Made by a program: the position numbers and the translations under genes. 64,000 nt of DNA from Elmis aenea (taxonomy: Eukaryota > Arthropoda > Insecta > Coleoptera > Elmidae), in contig OX393579.1 of the NCBI GenBank assembly GCA_947652605.1, positions 17,691,674-17,755,673 on the forward strand. The letters are read 5' to 3'. Under the pieces are notes generated by a model. It did not search any database and was not told the DNA's origin. It saw only the letters and a program-made list of their open reading frames with translations. Of this stretch, positions 1 through 11,504 are shown piece after piece. Within the stretch, counting starts at the first letter, position 1. Every line of letters begins with the position of its first letter.

Positions 1-146
1 AAAACAGATTAAGGGCGAAGCATGTTTGAACATCATATACAACACAGTTCGTTAAAAATATCATCTTTAATTTAAGTTTCAACTATTTTTCGCGATTCCT
101 ATTCCGTATATCTATACCCGATTTTTTTATTAACTTTTCAGCCTGT

Positions 147-1668
147 ATATAGAGGGTGTCCCAGATTACATTTCCAGCATGGGGATCTCGCTTATTATGA
201 GAGACAGGTTTGTTTAAATTAGATAAATTATTCCTTAGTATGAGAGGAGCTACAATCAATTTTTAACAGTACAAAATTCCTCGTGCTTCAGATGTTATAG
301 CAAAAAATATGAAAATGTCGAATTTCTTTTTTCTCTCATAACTTTTTTGTCTTAATCGTTAGAGCAATTTTATTTGTACTTTCTGAAGGTACTTTTTAAT
401 GGAGAATGTAACTGTCATTTTAGATTTTTTTTAACACCTACCATTTTCGAGATATTACCCCTAATTCCATTTTTTCTTATGGGCCGCGAAGTTAGCTATG
501 AAATAGTTGAATGTACTTTATTTTCCTCTTTAAAATGAGACATTACTTATTACATTTATTTTTATAAATAAGTCACAAAATCAAGAAAAATCGTATTTTA
601 CCCATCACTTATCAAGCTATCTATGAAAATAAAAACAAAAAACAACTAATTAAATGTCAAATGACAGTTAGGTACCATTTGTATGCGACATCATTTATTA
701 GAATGTATAGTATTGTTGTGTAATTCGATAGTTTGTGTAGCAAATTTGTTTTCATATAATTATGGGTACATTTACAACTAATTAAAAATTTTTATTGTTG
801 AAATGCTAAATTCTTTACAACAGAAACTGTGCAAAATAGATATTTGTAATTTTTAATAGATTTGTTTTGGATTTTTGGTTGGTTTTTCGAAGAAACCATA
901 TTCTTTTAAATTTATTTCCAAATTTCTGCAATTACACACTCTTCGTTGCCTTTTCTCAAGATATAGCTCAAGTATATTTGCTCAGCTTCCACACAGTTTT
1001 AATGGTAAAGAATGTAGCATCTAAAAATGTCAAATTTTTCGCTATTTTTAAATGAAGCCATCATTATAACAACTACTACAAAGACTATCGAATTACATAA
1101 CAATAATATGAAATTCTAGTAAATGATACCTCAGACAAATAGTAACTGTCATTTGGCATTTAATTAGTTGTTTTTTGTTTTTATTTTCATAGATAGCTTG
1201 ATAAGTCATGGGTAAAATACGATTTTTTTTCATTTTGTGACTTGTTTATAAAAATAGGTATAGCAAGTAATATCTCATTTAAATGAGAAACAAAAAGCAC
1301 ATTCAACTATTTCATAGCCAACTTCGCGGCCCTTAAGAAAAAATTGAATTAGGGGTAATATCTCGAAAATGGTAGGTGTTAAAAAAAATCTAAAGTGACA
1401 GTTACATTCTCCATTAAAAAGTACCTTCAGAAAGTACAAATAAAATTGCTCTAACGATTAAGACAAAAAAGTTATGAAAGAAAAAAGAAATTTGCATTTT
1501 CATAATTTTTGCTATAACATCTGAAGCACGACGAATTTTGTACTTTTAAAAATTGATAGTGGCTCGTCTCATCCTTAGGAATAATTCATCTAATTTAAAC
1601 AAACCTGTATCTCTTATAATAAGCGAGATCCCCATGCTGGAAATTTAATCTGGGACACCCTGTATATA
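147..1668. mobile_element. Foldback (palindromic) MITE-like element, about 1.5 kb
   Basis: The ends are inverted copies: the left starts with AGGGTGTCCCAGATTACATT and the right ends with its complement, ...GGGACACCCTGTATAT. The inverted arms run from about 150 to 740 and from about 1070 to 1668, so about 600 bp each, around a spacer of about 330 bp. The subterminal box GGGGATCTCGCTTATTAT is shared with other palindromes in this window. Arms match at most positions but carry scattered substitutions, so the copy is old. The 62-codon frame in the spacer (867-1055) has no recognisable domain and is not called. A Tc1/mariner-type origin is inferred from the CAGGGTG-like ends and TA-rich flanks. 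Confidence 0.8.
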
Positions 1669-3000
1669 TGGCCTTATCTAACCATTTTAGGAGCTATCAA
1701 ATGGCCGAGTTTAAAGTGATTTATCGCCAGTTTATAACAATACGCATCGCACTCCACCCACAATGAAACTGAATTTCATTAAAGGTGATAGCATAATATT
1801 TTAAAAGTAAGTAATTCAAAATTTAAAAACGACTTAAAATATTAATTTAGTAGATTCAGATAGTAACAAAACCGTGCACAAATTTTAGCCTATAGGTACC
1901 TACCTACCTAAACAAGGTTAGATATTACTTTTAAAAGTATCTCCCGCAGATTATTTTTTAGAGGGGGCACAACTTATTCATAGGCCAATAAAGATAATTA
2001 ATTAATTTGAATAATTTGAATGTAAAACTCCTACCTTTCAAAGACCAGCTGCAAAAATAAATAAATAAAACTAAATCTAGAAAGAGAGGAATGCCCCATT
2101 GCCCCTCACTACGGGTGCCAGTATTCAAAAGTACGAAAAATTGTTGTTTTGTTATTAGATCCACAGTGTATGTGTAAATTGTGTATAATGTTCAAACATG
2201 CTTTACCCCGTCTACTTGTCTTTGAAAAACTTTCGATCGGTGTTAATATTTAAAATATGTTTCCCTTTGTGTTATCACACGACAAACAAAACTCAAAACA
2301 CGCTCTGTGTTACTTGTGATTATCCACAAACCCAACATTACACAAACGAGCATACAAAACACGCCTTATAAAGCAAAATCTCAATCACACTGCAAGACTG
2401 ACTATAACTCCACAAACCGTGCGTAATTAAGCAAATATATACAGACTATTAGATTAATTTTGCCTTAAAGCAGTGGATTCGCATTTTAAATCATAATTTA
2501 ATTGAAATTTCTAAGCAAGGGTTTCAAGGAATTATGAAAACGTGATGTATATAAAGCTTTTATCTGTACTTTCTAAGCTTTCTAGCAATTTTCATTAATA
2601 AAGGTTCACAAGTAAATTAAGGAACACTAAAAGAACAATACATTTAGCGCTCTTTTAAGTTTCCCGACGAAAGTTTATGAATTAAAATTTAATTAGCGCT
2701 AATGAAACTTGTAAAAATGTTTTAAAATAAGTGTGATCGTTTTGTGTAAAAATAAAAATACAACACAAAACTATACTTAAGTCTGGTGTTGTTTTGGTTT
2801 ACCAGAAACGTACACTATTCTATTTCTTTAACATTAATTTATCTTTTATATACAACAAGTTTTAGATTATCATAATACTATAGTGGAATGAGTTTTTCTT
2901 CCGGTTTAAATTAAACGAATTTCCAAGTTGAGAAGACAATTGAATTAATTTTACGTCATTCCTGAGTACTTGAACATCTGACCTTTTATATTTACAAACG
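1669..3000. other. AT-rich intergenic stretch, nothing identified
   Basis: No gene, RNA or complete repeat is seen. A short piece at 2185-2210 is an inverted match to positions 15-35 (ATGTTCAAACATGCTT), which may be a relic of an older repeat around the 147-1668 element. The frame at 1958-2164 is low complexity and is not called. Confidence 0.5.
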
Positions 3001-3009
3001 CGAAGTGTT

Positions 3010-3752
3010 ATACTTCTTCTTTTTTTCGAAGACTTTTTTTGTTCTTTAGATTTAGTGCATCAGATTGGATTCTACATTCCCCATTTTCTTTATCTACTTC
3101 TTCAGATTTTCCAGTCCTGTGCCAAGATTTTCTTTTCATTTAGGATTTTTTCTCTGCCTATACCCACTTCTTCCATTATTTCTATTCAGGTTTTCCTCGC
3201 TCTTTGCTTCTTTCATTTACTTTTCTTTCCCGTTTGTATATCACTTGCTTTACTATTCTATCTGGATGTATTCTTGTTAGATGAGATTATAGGTACTAGT
3301 TCTATTTGTCTATTATCCAGCTTTAGTCGTGACGGTTAACGTTTTATCATATTCCTCTTTGCGTGTTTCTTGCTATCATATTTAGTTTCTTCGCTTTTCT
3401 TTCAGGTACTCCATTTTTTTCGTGTAATAAAGAGTGAATATTCAGAGTGACTTTAATTCACGGGCATATTTTTTGTTGGTTAGGCAACAATAGCATTGTA
3501 TCCACTTGTCTTTGAAATCATGCCTATTTTATTTTTCCCTAATATTGTTTTATTTAGGTACCTACTGTTTTGTTGTCTTTTTCCTTGTTTTCGCTATTTC
3601 CAATTCTAGTTTTCCATCTTTTGCTACGGCTTTTTCAAGTACTCGTAGACAATTCTTTAATCTTTGTTGCTTGCATAATGCCATTGCGACCTCTTTTGTT
3701 TTTGTAATGTTAATTGTCATTGCCTTACTTTTATCAGTTTTTATTTCATAAA
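3010..3752 (-). pseudogene. Degenerate non-LTR (LINE) reverse-transcriptase C-terminal remnant
   Basis: The plus strand is T/C-rich and gives long meaningless hydrophobic frames. The minus strand, read across frames from 3750 down, gives pieces resembling the end of a LINE polymerase ORF: a Lys-rich stretch with DKSKAM near 3735, then a DGKLELEIAKTRKKTT-like piece near 3615-3565, and further down a basic stretch VIYKRERKVNERSKERGKPE followed by a Lys/Glu-rich tail ending in an AQDW-like segment. The order fits the thumb and tail of insect LINE polymerases of the craniofacial-development-protein-2-like type. There are several stops and frameshifts, so it is not functional. The family was recognised by eye and is tentative; a chance lysine-rich antisense frame is the alternative. 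Confidence 0.35.
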
Positions 3753-3789
3753 AATTATCAATTAAACTTTTTCTAAACGCCCTATTTAT

Positions 3790-4305
3790 TTATAAACTTA
3801 TTTTATTCTTTAAATTTTCCTGCAAAGCCTACAGTTTTTGAGTAAAAAATTAAATGAGTGAACATGTACGATTAAAAATATTCTAAAATAAAACGATTCA
3901 TTTTGGTGGTTACCATGGTTTGTTAATTGTTCATATTGAGTAGAATTGATGGGTGTAATTTATTTTGAGGAGGTGAAAACACAATATGCAAAATTTCAAA
4001 CTTCCAAAAATTTCTGATAAAAAATCAACAGGGGTCGCTTTTTTCAGCCTCTCGTAAAGGTCGGAGATAAATAAAGATATACTTTGGGAAACCTTTAATA
4101 AGTACAAAATATGTACCAAATATCATTCTTCCACGTTTATCCAAAATTGAGAAATTAAATAAAAACCTAATTTTACCGCTCCTCTTTAGGAGGGTATAAT
4201 TCCGAAAAGAGACGTTTAAGGGGAAAAAAATTATAAAAGCCTCCTTTAACTTTCGATAAAGATTTGCCTTCCATTTTTTTCCGCAATATTTAAGAAACAC
4301 TCTGT
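3790..4305. mobile_element. Partial, rearranged copy of the 56232-57223 foldback family
   Basis: The right end (...AAGAAACACTCTGTTTATA near 4290-4308) and the preceding 300 bp match the right arm of the palindrome at 56232-57223. Shared landmarks are GGGGTCGC next to a CTCCTTTA-rich box and a GATAAATAAAGATAT-like stretch. Positions 3800-3950 match the centre of that element in inverted order. The left terminus is missing. The minus-strand frames at 3931-4119 and 4025-4300 lie inside this repeat and are not genes. Confidence 0.65.
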
Positions 4306-5240
4306 TTATAAGTTTAGACGAACAAATTGGTATAAGGTATTTGATTTTTACTGCATGTCTTATAGCTTAAAAACTACACCTTAAAAGAGTATTTACGCAT
4401 TTTTAAATTAATATAAAACCAATTTACAAACTTGTAATATGCAAAAACTTTTGAAAGACCCTAACAAAAACTAAAATACGTAGCATTCAATAAAAGAAAG
4501 GCAATCGATGTACGGGGCAAAAAATGTAAGTAATAAAAACTTAACTAAGGCTAATTCATGACGCATTTCTATAGTTTGACAAAATGCAATAAAAAAAATC
4601 AATACCTTAAAAAGCTGTAAGCTGCACTTTTTTCCGTACAAAATGTTTCTTATCGCAGTTTTATTAATAAATAATACTCTTAATTAATCAAAAAAGTTAA
4701 AGGCGTAGAACTAATTGCGGTCTTTGTTGTCGGGTAGGCAGCAATTCCCAACTATGAGTTATTCCAATTACTTGTTCGCGAAAAGAGTTGAATACTTACG
4801 AAAAGTATTAACTTTCTCAAATGAAGGTCGTAGTTGGCTTTGACTTTATTATCCCCTTTGTTTTGTCGACTACTGTGCAAAACAAATGCAGGAAGGAATT
4901 GCAAAATTTTTAATCTAGTTTCCGAGGTTCTGAGCGTTGATACTAATCGCGTACATTTTCAAATCTTTGCAACTTTATCGCCTATATATAGCCCCACTGC
5001 CCTAACTTATTTTATTTTATTAATATTATTATGTACTAAGTTATTTGTCAAGCATGGTCTTGAATATGCATAAGTAAACATCTTAATATTCCGAAAAACT
5101 ATGAATAAGATATGTTAATAACTATGGTAATGAATTCAGCAGTAGTTGCTTTAGAAAAGTAATTATTTTAATTAACATTACACCCTTCATGATATTTTGC
5201 GCATACTGTGTCAAGGAAACACTTAAAGTTAAAAATATTT
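4306..5240. other. AT-rich intergenic stretch
   Basis: Nothing is recognised. The 79-codon frame at 4834-5073 has no homology that I can name and no flanking splice or promoter signals. Confidence 0.45.
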
Positions 5241-5248
5241 GTTAGGAG

Positions 5249-6084
5249 TAGGGATTCTGTCCCGGGAATTTCCCGAGACGTAAATCCCGGGAATTCCCGG
5301 GACTTTCTTAGTCTCGGGTCCCGGGACATTTAGTTCGAGACTCGAGACGAGACTAAATGTTACAGAACACTGAAATTAATTTTTTATACTTATTTTTAAA
5401 AAAAAATTACTGCTCCGAGTTTAGCAAAAATATTTTGTTTCATAATTTTTTATGTTTATAGTTTATACTAACAATCAGTATTTAATTAACTTCATTTAAA
5501 TTTTGTTGCCTGCCATATTTAATAATTTATGTTTATTTCTTGTCTGCTTTAAAGCTAAAAGATAATTGTTAAGTTTCTTAGTAAAAATATTTTTTACTTA
5601 TGCTTGTTCTGTTTTAAAGTTTAATGAAAATTGTTAAGTTTATTTAAAATAGGCATTTACTTGGAAATATATACTTTATTTACTGTATAATGTAGACAAT
5701 TAAAAATAATACTACTACTACTACTACTATACTTTATTTATAAAATAAATGCTTCAAAAACAAAATCCGTGAATGTGGTTTAATTTTTAAAAAAAATCTG
5801 TCAACTGTCACGACCGATTCACGATCACGATACGTGCAAAGAACCAATTTTAAATATGTAGCGGGTGCTTTCAGAAACAATGTCACTGTCAAGAAAACTT
5901 ATTTTTTACAGTGAAAATAGCCGATGAATTTTGAGTACATGAATATATCATAATTTTTCTTGCACCTTATAAAATCTTCCGTCATTTTTGACGGGTTAAA
6001 CCACTATTTTTTAGTATGTAAATAAAATTCGCAAAAGTCTCAAAGTCCCGGGAATTCAAAAATTGTCGAGACTCAGAATCCCTA
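5249..6084 (+). mobile_element. hAT-type non-autonomous element with 8-bp target duplication
   Basis: The element starts TAGGGATTCTG and ends CAGAATCCCTA. It is flanked on both sides by the same 8 bases, GTTAGGAG (5241-5248 and 6085-6092), a perfect 8-bp duplication characteristic of hAT transposition. Just inside the left end are repeated SmaI/EcoRI-like palindromes (CCCGGGAATTCCCGGG) and GTCTCGGGTC/CGAGACTCGAGAC blocks, which may be transposase-binding arrays. The 836-bp body has no transposase frame. A short (TAC)n run lies near 5708. A second copy in the opposite orientation occurs at 37032-39127. Confidence 0.9.
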
Positions 6085-6092
6085 GTTAGGAG

Positions 6093-7270
6093 TGATACTT
6101 TTATTAAATTAATTGTCATTGTTTTTTGATGAAATTAAGTGTTAATTTTTTTGCAAGTTATATTTTTCATTGTGTAATATTCCACGTTGTTTACTTTGAT
6201 TATGTTAGACTGAAATCATCCATCACATTTCTGAGTAACAACAAAAATGTTCGTCTCGTCAAATGACGCCATTGTTCCAACATGGCATTTAGTCGGAAGT
6301 GAAATAAACTGAATTAGAGTTGAATAATTGTTTGCGGAGCTAGTTCAAGTTTCATATGTAAAGGTGCATTCAAATCAAACGTATTTAGCAAGCACTTGAA
6401 TAAATAAAATAAACACACCACGTGAAATTCTACGAAGCAAACAAAAATAAAATGCAAGTGAAATAGGACATGCAAATGTCTTTGAATTAAGTGGGATTAT
6501 TACAAATATTTATTAATGTATGATAAAGTCATTTTTTTTTTGTTATAACTTACTTCACTTTAAAATATTCGACGTAAATTTAGGAAACTATGAAAAGAAT
6601 ATTTGGCATGGTTTTTAGCAGCAAAAGTTTCACGAAACAGATGTTTTAGGCTTCGCTGAAGTTTAAACTACGGTTTTAATTCTGTCGTCATATTCAAATT
6701 AGAAGGAAATTAAAGCGAGTTTAATTGATCGGAACCTGAATCCATCCTTACAGTTATTGATTCTGCAACGTTTGAATTCTGCCCAATTATCTTATTATTA
6801 TGACATTCTTATTATATAGGACAGCGGTTCTTAAACTCTTTATTCAGAAAAACTGTATGCATTAAATAGATATCGATCGATATCTTAATTTATTAATGCA
6901 AGTAACATATAATGTACATAAAATAAATTATGTTTGAGAACAAAAATAAGCAGACTGGCCTAAATCGGTTTGATTTCCTGCTTTTTTTTTTTGCAACACA
7001 CTCGCTTGACAAAGTAATAAAATTAGACACTGGACGTGATTTTTAAATTTAATTGCATCGTTTATCTTACTTTAGCTCCATTAAATATATTTTAGATTTT
7101 TTTAAATTTCTGGAAAAAAAAATAATATGCTTAGGAAAACATTATTATCAACATAACGCAGATTTTAAATTTGTATTGGCCATAGACAGTGGGCTACACT
7201 TTAAACGCATGTTAGGTATAATTTTAATTTAATAGTAATAGTAATGAAAAATCATAAATTATTATCTATA
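6093..7270. other. AT-rich intergenic stretch
   Basis: No gene or bounded repeat is identified. There are poly-A/T runs at 6530-6542 and 6980-6992 only. Confidence 0.4.
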
Positions 7271-7850
7271 CAGGGTGAGTCATTAGTGGCGGATCAGTCG
7301 ATTTCAAATACAACACCCCATTTTTTATTTAATATTCTTGACCGCCTTCATTTTAACTTTACATCGATATAAAATAGCACAGGTTTTTATGCGGCCTTGT
7401 CACCAAAAAAAAAAAATTTTCTAAATTTTTCAAGGTTTTAAGTCTTTATTTAAAAAATTCTCTTGAAGTCATTTTTCGAAGCACAGAGTTGTAATTTGGT
7501 AAGGACATGCAGAAAACATTGCTCTATTAGCTCGATACGAAAAAGTTTGAATCACGCATACAGGGTGTTCATAAATACGTGGCAACTTTCCTGATTTTCA
7601 AAAGCTCGTGCTTAAATTTTTTTAAATTTAAACCCCTGTATTTTCTTATGTCATCGAATTCGTCTTTAAGAGAGCTACATTTTTTGTTAAGTATGTCCTA
7701 TACCCAAAACTTATACTTTTCTAGATATTCGACCTTTTTCGTTATTAAAGCAAATAGGATGCCGTGGAAATCGAAAAAACTGACTGTTCACCTCACTAAC
7801 GTAAAAAACTTGTCATTTATTTCTTGAGTTAGCATAACAACTGCCAAGTT
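7271..7850. repeat. Two solo termini of CAGGGTG-type foldback elements
   Basis: TA-CAGGGTGAGTCATTAG starts at 7271 and TA-CAGGGTGTTCATAAATA at 7561, each directly after a TA dinucleotide, as with the left ends of the complete palindromes in this window. No inverted partner for either end was found, so these look like single arms left after deletion or truncation. The 82-codon frame at 7579-7827 lies inside the second arm and is not called. Confidence 0.55.
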
Positions 7851-9390
7851 GGCTACTTTTAACTTTTTTTTTGTATTTCTAGTGTTCCACGATTTTTTTC
7901 ATCAACAAATGCAGTTAGACTAAGCACCCGAGGTAAATTAATAGTATACCTACTGATTTTTTTAACAGTGATTTTGAGGTGACTTATTATTTAATAAAAA
8001 ACGCAAATAATCGTTATCGCTAAACTTCTAAATGCTCTTCGGCAATGCTACAGATGCCATACGATATTATGATTCCAGGGACTCCAGTTCTGCTCCAGTT
8101 TCGTGCGAGTTTGATAAATTTAAAATGACATTACATGTCACATAATTGTCGCATCAATTGGGTTGCTTAGATTCGTCTAAAAAACAAATACTTTTTCTTG
8201 CGTACAACCACAAATATGTGTTTTAACTTATTTGTCTAAAGAGTTTCAAACTTGTTTTTAAGTGAATTTAAATTTTCTTACACACTTCTTGTTCTAAATA
8301 GCTTAGAAAATGTTGACATTTTCCATAATAAATGTTTAGGTTGGGTTTTTGCTTATAAACCAGTGCAATTTGTACAGTTTAAAAGCCTTACTGGGTTTAT
8401 ACATCATTTACTTTCGTATATAAAATTACTGCTTCCTGAAAATGCCGCAAGGGGGAGTAAAATTTCAATTTGCCTGCTTTCTGTCGTAATCAGTGTCATC
8501 CAGATTTTATTTAACGTACCGCTAATACAGTATTTGAGTTTCCGTATTCTTTTCATCGCAGTTTTCGACTCCGTTGACCTGTATAATATGGCGGATATGG
8601 ATACGTAACTATTCCAGTGCATTTCCAAACAGGAATATTTGATTCCTGTAAAAGCATCGATAAACCTCTATACAAAACCAATATCGTGCATAACGGAGAT
8701 AAGGGTGCTCTGAGTTTGTATAATAATGGGCAATAATATAAGACTTATCTAACATTGGATGTGAAATTGCAATGGTTTGCATCCAACTTGCATACATAAA
8801 TACGTTTGAAAGCTGATAAAAGTGTTATCCTGATTAGAACAAACACTGCTGGTTTTGCTTTCACAAACAAATGCAGGTTATATAAATTTATCCGTTGAAT
8901 ATAGCTATTTATCAAATAAAAACATTAAAAAAACAGAATTTGAAGTCACACAAAAATTAAAAATGATAAAAGATCTATTATCAGGTTATTTTGAAATTAT
9001 TATGAAATTTATTTACAACAGAGGCATACTCCTTTGGGCTCATAGATTTCTTTTTAATAGGTTAATAAAGCATTTTCTTAATATGTAAATATTTCAAAAA
9101 GTATGTTTAAAAGAATAAAAACAAACATTTCATGTTTTTAAATGTTTTAAGTACACCCTTTTTTAATGAAATAAACATTATTAGAGATTGTTCCGTCTCC
9201 AGTGTGACGTAATGACGTCACGTAAAGAAAAGGTGGATAATAACATATTTTGTGAAAATTTAGGATGCTTTTATTAATTATCATCATCCTATGATTCATT
9301 ACAGATTAATACAGAATTAGCAGTAATACACTATTTATGTAAATATTAAATTTATAGTATTGTGTAATGTAAGCAACAAATACGTTTTTA
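7851..9390. other. Intergenic stretch with a less AT-rich patch at 8400-8800
   Basis: No gene can be named. The patch at about 8400-8800 is less AT-rich than its flanks and has open minus-strand frames (8404-8628, 8609-8797) plus a plus-strand frame (8252-8608) that lacks a usable ATG. None shows a domain I recognise. The patch could be the remnant of an exon or an unlabelled repeat. Nothing is seen at 8860-9390 except a short TGACGTAATGACGTCA palindrome near 9205. Confidence 0.35.
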
Positions 9391-9816
9391 ACATAAGATG
9401 ATACCGAGCTCGGTGACTGGTTGGTCTGCAACCTAGCGAGTAAAGTCGGGAGGCGTGGGTTCGAATCCCGCGGCCGTCTGTCATCGTAGGGGTTTCAGAT
9501 GGTTTCCCCTACCTACTACAGTGAGCTCGCGTTATAAGCAACTTTTGGCGGCCAATTCCAATCTAAAAGTTGCTTATAACGTGAAAGTTGCTTATATGAT
9601 AGAAATAGAAACGATTCGATTTTTAACATAAATAAATCTTGTTTTTAGTTACAAAACTAAAAATAAAAGTTCACCATAACAACGCGATCGCGGTCGCGTT
9701 GTTATGGTGATCCGTGCGCTACCTATGTCAAACGATATACGCGCGTGCCACGTACCTTCAGTCGTGATCTATGTACTTGTACATCTCTAAAATAAAAAAA
9801 TATGATGTGATTTCAT

Positions 9817-10019
9817 GGCAAGTATACAGAGCGGATGAAACGGCCTTATTTTACAAGTTTTTACGAGACAAAACTATAGTTCATTCCCGTAAGAAAAATA
9901 TTTCCGGGAGAAAAATATCTAAACAACGAGTTACTATTATGCCGTGTGCTAATTCCACCGGCAATCATAAATTGAACTTGATGGTCTTTGGTAAATTATA
10001 TAAATCCAAAAAATTTTAG
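9817..10019 (+). pseudogene. Tigger/jerky-type DDE transposase fragment
   Basis: The frame reads VYRADETALFYKFLRDKT, then GRKISKQRVTIMPCANSTG, then HKLNLMVFGK. This is the characteristic first-aspartate block (ADET followed by LFY), the basic SK-RVT segment and the CAN-TG-HKL strand of pogo/Tigger/JRK transposases. Only about 65 residues remain of a protein normally 450-600 long. The frame closes with a stop just before the nested palindrome begins at 10051; the helix-turn-helix region and later catalytic aspartates are absent. It lies on the same strand as the element's left end. The upstream ATG at 9771 is an in-frame accident in degraded sequence and is not proposed as the real start. Confidence 0.8.
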
Positions 10020-10050
10020 TAATTTCACCTACCAGTATTATATTATTATA

Positions 10051-10811
10051 CAGCGTCATTCAAAAAGTCTGCAACAAATGGAAAAAATTTGTATTATTAA
10101 TTTGTCAAAAAATTTTATTCCTAATAAAAGTTGGTGCATGGTCTAAAACTAATGTAAGGGGAAAAAAGTTTGTTAAAAAGTCATAGAACACTAAATTTTA
10201 CCGATTTTTGAAATATTTGCAAGTGTAAAGGGCCCTTATTTTAGGAGTTACAAAAAAAAATGTGTAAGAAAAAGTTATGTAGAATCCAAAAATAATTCTA
10301 GATTTAAATTTTGACGGTCAAATTCAAATTCTTATTTTTTAAGAAATTCTAACATTTAAAAAGTCTGCAACAAATGGAAAAGTTTTTTATTATCGATTTT
10401 TCTGAAAATTTTATTCTTAATGAAAGTTGCTATTTGGTCTAAATCTAATTTTAAGATTTAAAAAAAATTATAAAAAATCATATGACACTAGATTTTAGTG
10501 GCTTTTTGATTTTTGAATGTTAAAATTTCTTAAAAAATAAAAATTGAAATTTGACCGTCAAAATTTAAATCTAGCCTTATTTTGGGATTCTTAAAAACTC
10601 CGTCCATAATTTTTTTTTTATCTCTTAAAATAAGGGCACTTTACTCTTGCAAATATTTCAAAAATCTAGTGTCATATGACTTTTTATCAAACTTTTTTCT
10701 ATCTTAAAATTAGTTTTAGACCATGCACCATCTTTTATCAGGAATAAAATTTTCTGAGAAAAAAATAATAAAAAACTTTTCCATTAGTTGCAGACTTTTT
10801 GAATGACGCTG
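10051..10811. mobile_element. Foldback element nested in the Tigger-like transposon
   Basis: It starts CAGCGTCATTCAAAAAGTCT and ends AGACTTTTTGAATGACGCTG, with TA on both sides (10049-10050, 10812-10813). The terminal inverted repeat runs on into long arms containing AGTCTGCAACAAATGGAAAA and a GTTGGTGCATGGTC box. The left arm contains a second internal copy of the terminal block (about 10358-10450), so the unit is partly duplicated. Diverged relatives lie at 11505-12200 and 59640-59886. There is no coding capacity. Confidence 0.85.
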
Positions 10812-10849
10812 TATATTAATAATCTCCTAAAAATAAAATAATTGTTAAA

Positions 10850-11215
10850 AAATCTATTAATACTCTAATTTTCAAACGTTATTTTACTGCCCTTTTAAGA
10901 AACCTGAATGTTAAAAAAAACTGAAAGTGCTATATCACTCAAAATTTTCGTAAAAATGTAAATTTTACGAAAACTGTTGACTTTAGACCCACATAACCTT
11001 ATACGTTTTTTAAAGTAAATATTAAGAGGAATTCAAAAATGTAAAAATATACAGATGTTCTATTTAAAATTTTAAAGTTTGAATCCGTTTCCGGTTGAAC
11101 CGGAAGTCGCATTGCAACCTTAATATTTCCATCGAATCCGAAAAATACTATAACGCTCAGATACAAAATTTCATAGTTATATCTGCAATAGTATTTTAGA
11201 TATTTGTATTTTTAA
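10850..11215. repeat. Dispersed repeat with an ACCGGAAGT box
   Basis: This segment matches 44340-44660: both have a TATATC(A/G)(C/T)TCAAAATTTTC stretch, then about 150 bp later a TTTCCGG(T/C)TGAACCGGAAGT palindrome-like box, then TGCAACCT and CATCGAATCCG. A third, shorter relative begins at 60336 (CAGGGCGTTCC... followed by TTTCCGGCGAAACCGGAAGT). TATACAGATGTTCTATTTAA at about 11049 looks like a decayed terminus of this family. Confidence 0.6.
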
Positions 11216-11504
11216 CTGTCACACTGACAGTTGCTTATATCGTATACTCCGATACGATAGTTGCTTATATCGAGTGTTGCTTATAACGCGAGTTGCTTAT
11301 ATCGTGGGTTGCTTATAACGCGAGCTTACTGTATAGGCAAATGCTGTGACAGTACTTCCACCTACCCTCTACCATTACCCACCTAATCCTAGTTCCCTCC
11401 TCTTCCACTTCGGTGATTAGCCATAGCAGCAAAAACATGCCGAAGCAAAATAAATCAGATTTAAAAAAAAAACATTAGATGATCTAGCTGTTAGTAATAA
11501 AATG

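Larger units (their letters stand above)
9519..11331 (+). mobile_element. pogo/Tigger-like DNA transposon, decayed, inserted in the SINE
   Basis: Termini are CAGTGAGCTCGCGTTATAAG on the left and its near-complement ...CTTATAACGCGAGCTTACTG on the right, flanked by TA (9517-9518, 11332-11333). The motif GTTGCTTATA recurs at both ends: twice near the left end (about 9535 inverted, 9569 and 9588) and five times at 11229-11318. Such arrays usually bind transposase. The left half carries a transposase fragment (see 9817-10019); the middle is replaced by a foldback element (10051-10811); the right part carries another repeat around 10850-11215 with TTTCCGGTTGAACCGGAAGT. Non-autonomous now. Confidence 0.8.
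9403..11471 (+). mobile_element. tRNA-derived SINE, split by a Tigger-like insertion
   Basis: The SINE runs 9403-9518 and resumes at 11332-11471. The head has a pol III A-box-like TGGTTGGTCTG (9418-9428) and a B box GGTTCGAATCC (9458-9468). After the insertion the body continues with AGGCAAATGCTGTGACAGTA and ends in an A-rich tail (11462-11471). Direct repeats flank the whole: ACATAAGATGAT (9391-9402) and ACATTAGATGAT (11472-11483), 11 of 12 identical, the expected LINE-mediated target duplication. The interruption at a TA and the clean resumption of the body show that the SINE was there first. Confidence 0.8.

Noticed and set aside
3055..3751. Hydrophobic Phe/Leu/Ser-rich plus-strand frames
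   Set aside because: The plus strand is T/C-rich; the minus strand gives better LINE-like pieces.
8252..8608. 118-codon plus-strand frame
   Set aside because: It begins without an ATG, its only ATG codons are near the end, and the composition is not protein-like.
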